Source of the DNA: Cryptomeria japonica
Taxonomy: Eukaryota > Streptophyta > Pinopsida > Cupressales > Cupressaceae
Reading direction: 5' to 3'
Assembly (NCBI RefSeq): GCF_030272615.1
Contig: NC_081407.1
Span: forward strand, 149,915,744 to 149,979,743
DNA length: 64,000 nucleotides
Below are positions 55,656 to 64,000 of the stretch, in pieces. The position numbers and the translations under genes are program-made. The notes under the pieces are model-generated. The model saw nothing but the letters and a program-made list of their open reading frames with translations, was not told the origin of the DNA and did not search any database. Numbering within the stretch: the first letter of the stretch is position 1; each line of letters begins with the position of its first letter.

Positions 55656-55678
55656 CGCACGTACTAGCGCCTCTCCCC
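55656..55678 (-). repeat. Right terminal inverted repeat
   Basis: On the minus strand it reads GGGGAGAGGCGCTAGTACG onward from 55678, complementary to the left end. TA follows at 55679-55680. Confidence 0.8.
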
Positions 55679-55894
55679 TAATGCTTTCATTTCTTATGGA
55701 ATCGAATAGTACAGGATTCTATTGTTTAATTGATCTACTGTTTGTGTTCAGCAGCCTATAATACAAGGATTGAACCTAAGTAGTCAATTAACTCTATTTA
55801 TTGAAAATTTGTAGATGGTTGATAAAATGTTAGAAAATGGTTATTTCATTATAAAAATTTGATTTTATATTTTTTTAATAAAATTCATTAAGAT
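55679..55894. other. Right flank of the transposon, paralogous to 61365-61480
   Basis: TAATGCTTTCATTTCTTATGG, CTACTGTTTGTGTTCAGCAGCC and following words match TAACACTTCAATTTCCTATG and CTACTGTTTTGTGTTCAGCAACC at 61365-61450. This is the LOR upstream segment continued after the insertion. No gene is seen. Confidence 0.7.
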
Positions 55895-56545
55895 ATTTTA
55901 TAAATTTTTTTTTTTGATAAAAGTGGATAGAACCACTAAACTATATTAATTTTAAAAAGTTTTTTACAGTGTCTGGTTTAAAAAGCACTTGAGGGAAAGA
56001 ACCAGTAAGAAAACCCTTTAGTACTGCTTAAGTAACACAAGCCTATTCTACCCAATACCAAATGCCCATTGGCATAGTACATCAAAAAACCCATCCCAAT
56101 TACATAAGCCACGTTAGATATAAAGGAAGCCGCCAACAGAAGCATATAGAAGGAAGATTAAAGTATGATCACTAAAGGATGCATATCCATTGCTGCCAAA
56201 AAACACCAGTCTGAACCACCCCTGTCTATGAAACACAATTCTCCAAACCACTGGTTAGAATGATACCACATCGAAGAAAGGAAACCATAATCAGAGACCC
56301 TATCAAAATAAACATTGTGATCAAGCATAGCAGAACCCACACCAAAGAAAAGTCACACCAAATAAGGAGGCTAATGACTACAACTATGCCCTTCTTAACT
56401 TCAAATATTCCAAAACCGAGGAAGGGATCTCATCCACACTTACCTCCCGCATATTAGCATCACTGTCAATGGCTAAGCTAGCCAAGAAATCTGCAATCTT
56501 ATTCACTTCCCTATTAGTGGGAAATCAAGAAGGAATCAAAAAAAT
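55895..56545 (-). mobile_element. 3'-end fragment of the 5.3-kb LINE family
   Basis: On the plus strand it starts with a T-run (55902-55914) and GATAAAAGTGGATAGAACCACTAAA, then GTGTCTGGTTTAAAAAG and GGGAAAGAACCAGTAAGAAAACCC. This matches 35718-35815 and extends in weaker form to the AAATCTGCAAT/CTTCCCTATTAGTGGG block near 56488-56525. Only the last part of the element is present (severe 5' truncation). No coding domain remains. Confidence 0.75.
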
Positions 56546-57800
56546 CTAATTTTTGCAAATAATAATCTATTAAAACTATTAAATCTAAGTAATATATAAA
56601 AAAATAAAACAATAATAAATGTTCAAATAATTTAAATTTTGAATTTTTTTTGTAAGTAGTAATTTAGGTGTTGTAAGGATAGGTGTAGTTAGATGAGATA
56701 ATGTTGGTTTGGTTCACTTCTTTTTCCATACTAATATAGATATTGACAATAACAATCAAATGGAAACTTGAGCACTCCTTGTGACGATTGAGAAATCTTG
56801 TGAATTAGGTTGGAAGAAGATAATTTTGGGGACAACTTCTATGATTTTGTTCTTCCTTCTAAATAAATAGAATGTTTCAAGAGTCTTCTTGGAGATTGGT
56901 TTCTTATATGTTGAACAAATTATTTATCTTCCTCAAAATTTTGAATGCGTCTCTTTAGTACATATCCCTATAGAATGAAATGTTGTCACAAATTATTTGA
57001 CCAAATGATATTTTAAAATAAATTGAGCATCTCCTTCCTCTACTTAATTTGCATAGTTTATTTAGCTCCTTGGTAATGAATTGTTTTGGTTTGCCTTTTT
57101 CTCTATGTTACATTTTAATTATTTCATAGTTTCTTTTGATTGGTGAAGGTGGTGAGTTTGTGGTAAACCTCCTCAAATTTTAACCTTTTAGACTTAAATA
57201 AAAACTATTGCAATTTGAAATAGATATCGATTTCCAAGTTTGTTACATTATATTATAAAAAATTAATGCATAAGATTTAAAATCAGATTTATCAATTTAG
57301 ATTTTGTAAGTAGCAATTTATACATGTCAATTTTATCTCTCATGAACATAATAATCTATTTAAGACTTTAAATCTGAGTAATACTTAAAAAATAAAACAA
57401 TAAGAAAGGTTTGAATAGTTTAACTTTTGATAATACTCCTTCAAGTAGTAATATGGGTGCTAGTGAAATTGGTGGAGTTAGATGGGTTTGGTCCACCTTT
57501 CTTTTCTACTAGTAGATTTTGGCACTAACAATCAAATGGAGACATGGGAAATCCTTGTAGCTTCACTTCTGAGAAATTATTTCTTTCTCAAAAATTTGAA
57601 TCTATTTCTTTGGTACATATCCCTAAGGCCACAATTTGAGCATCCCTATCCTCTATTCAATTTTTATAGTTTATTCAGCTCCTTTGTAATGAATTGGTTT
57701 AAATTTATTTGGTTTTTTTCTATATGTTACATTTTATTAGTTTCATAATTTCTTTAATTCATGAAAATAGTGGATTTATATGATAAATTTCCTTGAATTT
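56546..57800 (+). repeat. Two RNase H/3'-end modules in direct tandem
   Basis: Module 1 (about 56570-57190) and module 2 (about 57195-57790) have the same order: AT-rich lead with TAATCTATTTAAGAC and GTAATA, a GGTGTAGTTAGATGAG / GGTGGAGTTAGATGGG start, the RNase H part (AATCAAATGGAAACTTG, GGAATTGTGAGAA-like, AATGAAATGTTGTCAC) and the tail TTCATAGTTTCTTTTGATTGGTGAAGG. The translation of module 1 shows GWKKIILGTTSMIL, VSRVFLEIGF and VHIPIEWNVVTNYLTK, the end of a LINE RNase H. Module 2 is partly deleted. Confidence 0.75.
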
Positions 57801-58341
57801 GAATCTTATAAACTTTAATCATAACTATTGGAATTTGAAAATCTATATATATATATTTTATGATTGCTTAATTATTATATTTATCTTTGAAAAATTCTTA
57901 AATTAGTCACCTATTTACATTGTGCTATTGTAAAAAAATTGAAATTACAAACTTCTTGTGCAACACAATATGATAACACCAGATAAATAAAAATATCTCC
58001 GAACATTTATATTACTATTCCCTTAACAAATGGAGAGAATTGCCCAAATCCCTATACAGAGAAAATCTAATGGTGATCCAATTACACCATGCAAACTTAG
58101 AGTTGGAACCACTATTGCTATCATGAAGGATGATTTTCTTATCAAATTACTATAAATCTCATTGTTCAGCACCTTCTTGTGTTTCTGTAAACTCTCTTTT
58201 ATATCTATATAATCCTAAACTTCAGCTTTATTCAATTAAAAATGCATTGACACAAAGCTGATCTTTAAGTTGCAAAAGCTCCAACATAAGTTTAGTCATG
58301 AGCTCTTGAAATCAGATTAGTTTAGTCATGTGATGTGAGCT
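57801..58341. other. LOR-C 3' flank
   Basis: AT-rich start, then from about 58090 sequence shared with the 3' flanks of LOR-A and LOR-B (GTTGGAACCAC, TTGTTCAGCACCTT, AAACTTCAGCTTTATTCAATTA). Probably 3' UTR and downstream sequence of LOR-C. Confidence 0.5.
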
Positions 58342-59810
58342 TCAGATGGAGTCATGTTCTCTACTCATCTGATGGAGAATGACGATCAAAGCCATCATAA
58401 AAGCCTGGTCTATGCCAGCTTTCACTACAACATTGAAAACATCTTTTGACAACATTACATCTGATGCTGCAAATTTCCTCTTCACCTGAAAAGTAAAGTG
58501 CAATACAATTCATTAACTCATTTTTCATGCCTGCAAATGAATAAAGTAGAAAACTCGTTTTTCCTGCCTGCATATGAATAAAGTAAAAATTAGAGATAAA
58601 GGACAAAGGCAAGCGTACCTCTGCAACTAAAGTACCAACGCCGTTGTATATGCTACAATGTCGCTCACTGTAATTCCCCAAAACTTTATAGTCAGAGTGT
58701 TTCTTTCCTCTGGTGGAGCCCACAAGGGCCTCCGCAACTTCATTTTTACTAAACATTGATGATTTTCTCACCCTGAAAATGGCCTTCTGGCCATCGCATG
58801 CCTCTCCATGGAATCCATACCAACGATGGAGAATTCTAAAAGCCTGCTAGAAGAATAAGAAAAGATTTAAGATTTTGATTCAAAATCACGTAAACAAAAA
58901 ACAGAATCATTTATAGAGCTCCATTTCTGATGACAGAGTTTGATTCAAAACATCAAGGAAAAATAGGAACAGTCAAATTTAGGAACATCAGTAAAAATTA
59001 TCTGTCTGTAACAATTTTCTTATCAGTAACATTATTTGAAAAATTATGTCTGCAACGATTTTCATAAAATTTCTAGAGGTATAATTGGATTCTTTCTTGA
59101 ATGATTTTGATGGACTAGAATGGAAAGAATTTCTAATAAAAAAAATGTTTATTCAATATGTTATAATCTGTTAAAATCGTGTTAAGAGCCGAGACACTGA
59201 TATCTATGTAACCCAATCGACTTCAATAAACCAAAAAAAAAAGAAAAGAAGAAGAGACTTTACCTTGCCATGCAATCTTAGAGAGCAGAGATATCAATAT
59301 CTATATAACTCAACTAATATCCAAAACAAAAAGTGATTTTACCTTACGATATAATATAATATTTAAAAAGAGATGTTGATATCTATATAGGTTTACCTTG
59401 TGGTGCAATGTTAAGAGAGGCTTTCCCAGAGGGTCCATGAGAATCAATTTGTTTGTTGAACTGAGATCCCTTCCATCCACCCTGAAAGCGATCTGACCAG
59501 TGCATGAGTTGGTCACAATGAATCCCCCTCTACTGAAAACAAGATCCTTCTTTCTCACAGTCAGAACAGTGACTGAGGAGGAGCAAAACTCTTCACCCAC
59601 AACAGGAGAAAACATAGAAACTTCTGTATTCTGCACAGAGCTTTTAAAAGGGCTCTGGTAATTTAGAGCTGCAGAGAAAGCAAGCTGATGAATTACTGCG
59701 GTGGTGGTCAAGTCTGTCAGCTTGATGAATTGAATCGTCATCTTCTTCTCTGGGTAAGATGATTCGAGAGACAAAAAGATTTCACAACAAACACAGTGGC
59801 AGCATGGCAT
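58342..59810 (-). CDS. LOR-C: LURP-one-related protein with swapped N-terminal frame
   Basis: Exons by eye: 59810-59397, 58843-58619 (225 nt) and 58485-58342 (144 nt), phase 0; product about 260 residues. From VTVLTVRKKDLVFSRGGFIV to the C-terminus (AGIDQAFMMALIVILHQM) it parallels LOR-A and LOR-B. The first 60 residues (MPCCHCVCCEIFLSLES...) come from a different frame. In this copy the usual start frame hits TGA at codon 8 (59784-59782), and one extra base in the A-run at about 59645-59649 fuses the other frame to the LOR frame. So an ORF survives, with a new N-terminus. Acceptor of exon 2 is TAGCAG|G. It is either a working variant or a pseudogene with a lucky open frame. Confidence 0.7.
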
Positions 59811-59932
59811 ATAATGCAGTTCGAATCTCCTGCACTACGGTGATGCAGATGATTTCATTACTAATCTTGCAAAATTGCCTTTGAGAATTCCATTGTTTTG
59901 TAGTAGAGAGCTACTGAAACCCTATAAAGAGA

Positions 59933-59943
59933 AAGTATATATT
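59933..59943 (-). promoter_or_regulatory. LOR-C TATA-like box
   Basis: The minus strand reads GGGAATATATACTTTC, the same as the LOR-A boxes, about 125 bases before the ORF start. A second TATATAC lies at about 59955-59961. Confidence 0.5.
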
Positions 59944-59961
59944 CCCTGTAAAAAGTATATA

Positions 59962-60923
59962 CCTAAAGGACAGTACATGAGGAATTGGGTATTAATGTAG
60001 CCAAACCCATCTACGATAAATCGGGCCAAGTTTGGGACTGCCGCCTGGTTATACAAGGAACGCGTATATGCTGAATATCCCATTAAAATAATGTGATTTA
60101 AGAATATATATAAGGGGATTTATATTGAGGATATCTCATTAAGGGAGGATGTTGAATCAAGATCATATTGAGAAATATCTATTTTAATGTTTTCTTCTAT
60201 GATATTTTATTCTGTTGTCAGTCTTTGTTGATACTTTGTGTGATGTGCCATCTAACTCTTCTTCAATCCTTCTTCCCATCTCTTTATATTCTCTTTGATC
60301 CACAACAATTCATTTTTTTAATTCTGAGCTTTCTGACATCTTAATGATGGAAACCTTGACGTAAATAAAAATCACACAATTGAAATCTAGAAACAGCACA
60401 CAACAACATAATAAATTGTAGAAAACAAAAGAAATGAGAAAAAAAAATTTCACACTTTTTAAAATTGATATCCATTCCTTAATGCATATTGTTTGTAGCC
60501 ACCGGCAATGAAGGGTTTAGCATAGGCATCTAACGGATTCAAAAACTATCCTGCCACCAAACGTTTATGACGGTTTTTATCTTTAACTCCACGGTTTGAA
60601 ACTACTTCATTTACCTTTGACTTTTCGCTAAACAAGCAAAGATATTACAATTTAAAAGGAACTTTTTAAAAAACAATAAATTGGACCCAACATATTACAC
60701 ATGACCTAATGTTGCATCAAATATCAACATTTATCTTATGATAACATTAAGGGACCATAAAAACAGGGGCAGCCATAGATACTAGGGGAGCTCCAGTTTC
60801 ACTTGTGTTGGACCACGTGAAGCTGGCAAAAAATCTGATTGCTTACCTAGATTTATATTAGGTTACACCATTTTCGAAGAGTTTGCTCACTGTTCTCTCT
60901 ATTTACGAAAAGACTCGTTAGAA
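59962..60923. other. LOR-C upstream region
   Basis: 59995-60095 matches LOR-B upstream sequence (AACCCATCTACGATAAATCGGGCC, GCCTGGTTATACAAGGAACGCGTATA). 60740-60840 matches the upstream module (GGGGGAGCTCCAGTTTCAC-like, TTGGACCACGTGAAGCT, with a CACGTG core). In between lies AT-rich sequence without a gene. Confidence 0.5.
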
Positions 60924-60941
60924 GTGTTCTCTCTATCATAC

Positions 60942-61175
60942 ATGAATTGGGATCAACACAGCAATCACAATAATAAAATCCAGATGGAGATTTGCTCGTA
61001 TTTAGTAAGGAACGGATTCAAAGGTGAACAACCTTGCTTTTGGTTTGCCAATTCCCAATCTTCATTTATGTATTTTATTGCTTTTGTTTCTCGGCTTTCG
61101 TGGAGGATTGATTACATTTCCAAGAGATATATTTCATCTGTGAGTTTCGAGAACACTTTAACCTTTAGACGGTGA
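60942..61175 (+). CDS. Small ORF of the LOR upstream module (best copy)
   Basis: A 77-codon frame from ATG at 60942 (MNWDQHSNHNNKIQMEIC) through GFKGEQPCFWFANSQSSF and SRLSWRIDYISKRYISS to a stop at 61173-61175. Two other copies (27813-28058 and 31012-31200) share the DNA but are frame-broken. It is divergent from LOR-C, about 1.1 kb upstream of its start. I recognise no family. It could equally be non-coding conserved sequence; the low ratio of intact to broken frames (1 of 3) argues for caution. Confidence 0.3.
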   Translation: MNWDQHSNHNNKIQMEICSYLVRNGFKGEQPCFWFANSQSSFMYFIAFVSRLSWRIDYISKRYISSVSFENTLTFRR

Positions 61176-61194
61176 CTGGAGATTATTAAATAAA

Positions 61195-62278
61195 TCCACA
61201 CAGTGCTCACAGCAATCAAACCGCTGGTACAAATAACACTCAGCAGGGAAATATCTGAAACAAAGATCTGTCAGAGTGGGCAATCTCTCATTCTTTGAGA
61301 GTACAGAATAAACAGACAAATTTTCAGTATGTACAGTTGATAAAATGGCCAGTGGATTGAATACTAACACTTCAATTTCCTATGAAATCGAGTGGTACTG
61401 GCTCGAGTTAATATATTGACCTACTGTTTTGTGTTCAGCAACCTACATCACAAGGACAGAAACTACGTACTTATTTGCAACTTTGTTTGATTTAAAAATT
61501 GTCGTTGCTTGATCCGCTAGTTAGGAAATGCTTATTAGTCCCTGCCTATCTAGGCGGGAACTAATGTTTTCATTGTGCTGTTTTGCTATTAATCCACTGC
61601 TCAGGAATCGTGTGCAAACTTTTATCCTATGGTCTGTTAGAATTTTTTTATATAAATTGATTTTCTGCTCTTTCGTTCTATTTTTTGATTGGCTAATGTT
61701 AATTTTCCTGATTGTTTTTTTTAATTTCTGGCTTTGAAAATTTAGGAAAAAGTATTCTGGCAACGAAAAAATGGAGGCAAAATGTTCAGTGCTCCCATGG
61801 AAATGTCCTTGCTGGTGGGTACGTGGCAGTCTGCGAGGTCATTCATACTGAAACGTGTCTTGATTACGCTTCCACATTTTGTGTTCATGCATCCCAGACA
61901 GCTAAATTGTAATTTTTCCCCAAGAAGAGAATAGCCAAAAATCTGGGGAGCTGAATGCATTCCAGTTTTCGGCCTTGAGTGATCTAAATCTCGATATTAT
62001 CTGTTAGAATGCTCCCAGCCATGAAAATGATAATGGAAAGCTAGACATTTGTGTTTATTTTATTTGTTTATGACATTTTGTTCTCTCCTCTGTTATTCTA
62101 ATGAAATGTATATGAAGAAAATATTTATGAATCTATATTCCACCTTAGCCATAAACACTCCTTTCAGTTAATAGAGAGAATTAAGTGCATATGAAATTGT
62201 TGCACCCTTTCATTCCAGACGAATTTCTGTATCTTGTCATAGGGAAAGGACAACCGACAATGAATTGATACACAAATA
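61195..62278. other. LOR upstream segment with empty transposon site, then unassigned sequence
   Basis: 61195-61345 matches 31263-31430. At 61365-61366 is the TA that corresponds to the DNA transposon target at 47536/55679, here uninterrupted. From 61480 to 62278 I see only short frames; the ORF 61712-61912 has no known motif. A TACACAAATAG acceptor-like end at 62268-62278 precedes the kinase exon. Confidence 0.55.
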
Positions 62279-62930
62279 GGATGTTTTCTCATTTGGTGTC
62301 ATGCTCCTTGAGTTGATTACTGGTCGTAGGCCAATAGATACAACTCCATCATTTACTGAAGATAATCTAGTAGATTGGGTTAGTAGCACAGCTGTGATTA
62401 TAATGTATAATGTAATACCATTACTGACAAAAATCTTGTGCCAATTTATCAAATATCCATGGTTTGAAACTGATATGAGAATTTATCTTTGTGCAAGCTT
62501 GACCCACCCTTACTCGAGCACTTGAAGATGGCAATGTTGATGAACTTGTAGATCGCCAGTTGCAGAACTATAATTCAAATGAGATGATGCAACTGGTTGC
62601 ATGTGCAGCCTCTTGTGTTCGATATTCTGCAAGCAGACGCCCTCCTATGGCACGGGTATGTTATCTATATCTAGTGGGTTATAATTTTTCAAGCTTTGAA
62701 TTATACTCTGTGTGCAACATGTTTGTATTTCAATGCTATTGTATTGAGTGCCTGGTCTGAAAGTAGCCATGTTTTCCAGATGGTTCGAGCCTTGGAAGGT
62801 GATGTTTCTCTTGATGATCTAAATGAGGGAATGAAACCAGGGCATAGCGTATAGATCATATGGAAGCACACACTATGATTCTAGCCAATATCTTCTTAAA
62901 GCTTTTCATTGTTTTGGCTTATCTTCTTAA
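62279..62930 (+). pseudogene. 3' end of a PERK-type receptor kinase, broken
   Basis: Three exon-like blocks encode the C-lobe of a proline-rich extensin-like receptor kinase. First, 62279 to about 62380: [20 protein letters not shown], then TEDNLVDW. Second, about 62497-62655: [43 protein letters not shown], with donor CGG|GTATG. Third, 62780-62854: MVRALEGDVSLDDLNEGMKPG, acceptor CAG|A. Active-site and ATP-binding parts are absent, although about 800 bases upstream were inspected. A TGA replaces the Arg codon near 62502, the exon 1-2 junction does not restore the frame, and the tail (YGSTHYDSSQYL) is shifted after a stop at 62852. It is a gene fragment, not a working kinase. Confidence 0.85.
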
Positions 62931-64000
62931 AGCTTTTCATTATTTTGGCTTATTCTATAAAATTTTAAGCAGAGCATTGCAATTGGATGTCCAAAATTTC
63001 CTAGACCTCATTGGCTTGATTACAGAACATTGTGAAAAAAGGCCGAAGGTTTAGTACATTGTCGCTGTATTTCCCTCATTGAAAGCATGAATGACAAAAA
63101 AATTATATCGAATCTCTTTTTTAGCATTGTGTTTGGTTAATTCAGCTCGTATATTTTTCTTTCTGAATATATGCACTCAATTTACCTAGTTATGTTCTGG
63201 CATTCGTTTCTATTGAAGAGTTATGAATCAGAATTGATTACGGATATAAATATTTATAACTACCAGTATGTCTCTTATCACCTTTAGACTCAAACAGAGA
63301 GGACAATGCAGGCTTTTACTGGAATTTGTCTTCCTCCAAATGGTCTGCTTGTTCGAATGTCACAACCAACTTGTCAAAGAATCATTTCATATTGTCACCG
63401 TCCGTGTATGGTTTACTGTCCTCAATAATCTTGATTGTCCTCTATTAAGAGGACTATCATTTGCCTTTGCAATTGTTGACTTCTACTTCCGTCCAATCTC
63501 GTCCTTCTGCAGCGGCTTCAACACTTTTGTTTTCTTCACACCAGTGATCAGTCTTATTTTTTACAATAGCTTATACATCTGCACTATTCACCTTTCGCAT
63601 ATTCAAATCTTCATGCCCGTAACATTACATATGTTGACATTTCTGACTTTCAAAACAACTGTTGCTAAACAAAAAGATCTCGTTTTGCCTGGCAATCAGT
63701 ATCTCCTTTGGCTCTTGCAACTGAAACCTTGACTTTGGCATTTTGACTTGGCAATTTCCACATTTTCTGCTTTGGCGCTTTTGCAATTTCTGTGACATCT
63801 CCTTTTAGCAATTCTTTGTCATTTCATAGCGGCAAAACATTAAACAATAAACACTTTTTCTTCTAACAGTAAGACTTGATCTCTGACTGCACAACTCTCT
63901 GTCTCCACTACTTTCAACAAATGGTAAGTTCCTTCTGACTGCTGCAGCTGCTCAAATAAATATTTCTTGACAACTGCTAGAATGGCCCATAATCCTCTAC
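62931..64000. other. No confident gene
   Basis: A duplicated 31-bp stretch (CTTATCTTCTTAAAGCTTTTCATT, near 62890-62950) ends the kinase remnant. The plus-strand ORF 63268-63732 (154 codons, Phe/Leu/Thr-rich) lacks motifs. The minus strand over 63270-63540 looks weakly coding (charged, with DGDNMK and FDKLVVTFEQADHLEED), perhaps a retroelement gag fragment, but with stops. I assign neither. Confidence 0.35.

Larger units (their letters stand above)
47538..55678 (+). mobile_element. 8.1-kb pogo-like (Tc1/mariner) DNA transposon with extra ORFs
   Basis: Terminal inverted repeats start GGAGAGAGGGGCCAATACGTG (left) and GGGGAGAGGCGCTAGTACGTG (right, minus strand); 18 of the first 23 positions agree. 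Both ends are flanked by TA (47536-47537, 55679-55680), the Tc1/mariner target. Joining the outer flanks gives a sequence that matches the uninterrupted site at 61345-61460. The plus strand codes for a pogo/CENP-B-like transposase (51593-53094). Two further coding regions lie upstream (48709-49434 minus, 50513-51203 plus). Pogo elements are usually 2-3 kb with one ORF, so the size is unusual. The transposase is broken, so this copy cannot move alone. Confidence 0.85.

Noticed and set aside
63268-63732. 154-codon plus-strand ORF
   Set aside because: No motif, skewed to Phe/Leu/Thr, and the opposite strand looks at least as coding-like; no call made.

Overview
The window looks like nuclear DNA from a seed plant. 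A large-genome gymnosperm is my best guess, because of the low gene density, long AT-rich stretches and layered old retroelements, but no single sequence fixes the organism. Most of the 64 kb is transposon debris. The plausible host genes are three paralogous LURP-one-related (LOR) genes on the minus strand, each with three exons, plus the broken 3' end of a PERK-type receptor kinase near the right edge.

Left third (1-15 kb): LTR-like sequence, a polypurine tract and the end of a CACTA-like transposon that abuts a decayed Ty3/gypsy element of the Tat lineage. That element has gag-like sequence, reverse transcriptase, RNase H, a second RNase H and integrase, all on the plus strand to position 10057. 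Its 3' region carries an antisense, decayed gene for a plant mobile domain (PMD) protein (11991-13690).

Middle left (15-27.6 kb): four copies of a tRNA-like SINE family, a large inverted repeat (17.9-18.4 kb against 22.6-23.1 kb) and, between its arms, a 5'-truncated LINE with a clear 17-bp target-site duplication. Short tandem repeats and AT-rich DNA fill the rest.

Right half (27.6-62 kb): a segmentally duplicated region. The unit holds an LOR gene (A 29209-30645, B 41556-43498, C 58342-59810), its upstream segment with a small ORF-bearing module, and many copies of a LINE RNase H/3'-end module. It has been interrupted by two 5'-truncated plus-strand LINEs with target-site duplications (32559-34879 and 44885-46146), by a 5.3-kb minus-strand LINE (35712-41020), and by an 8.1-kb DNA transposon (47538-55678).

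That DNA transposon is the most interesting object. It has 23-bp imperfect terminal inverted repeats, a TA target duplication, and a decayed pogo/CENP-B-like transposase on the plus strand. It also carries two further coding regions I do not recognise. One is on the minus strand, split by a plausible intron, with a Gly/Glu-rich repeat and a Lys-rich tail; the other is on the plus strand between it and the transposase. Two uninterrupted paralogues of the insertion site lie in the same window (about 61365 and 44584), which supports the element's boundaries.

I read exon structures by eye from splice-site consensus and by comparing the three copies. No alignments or database searches were run.
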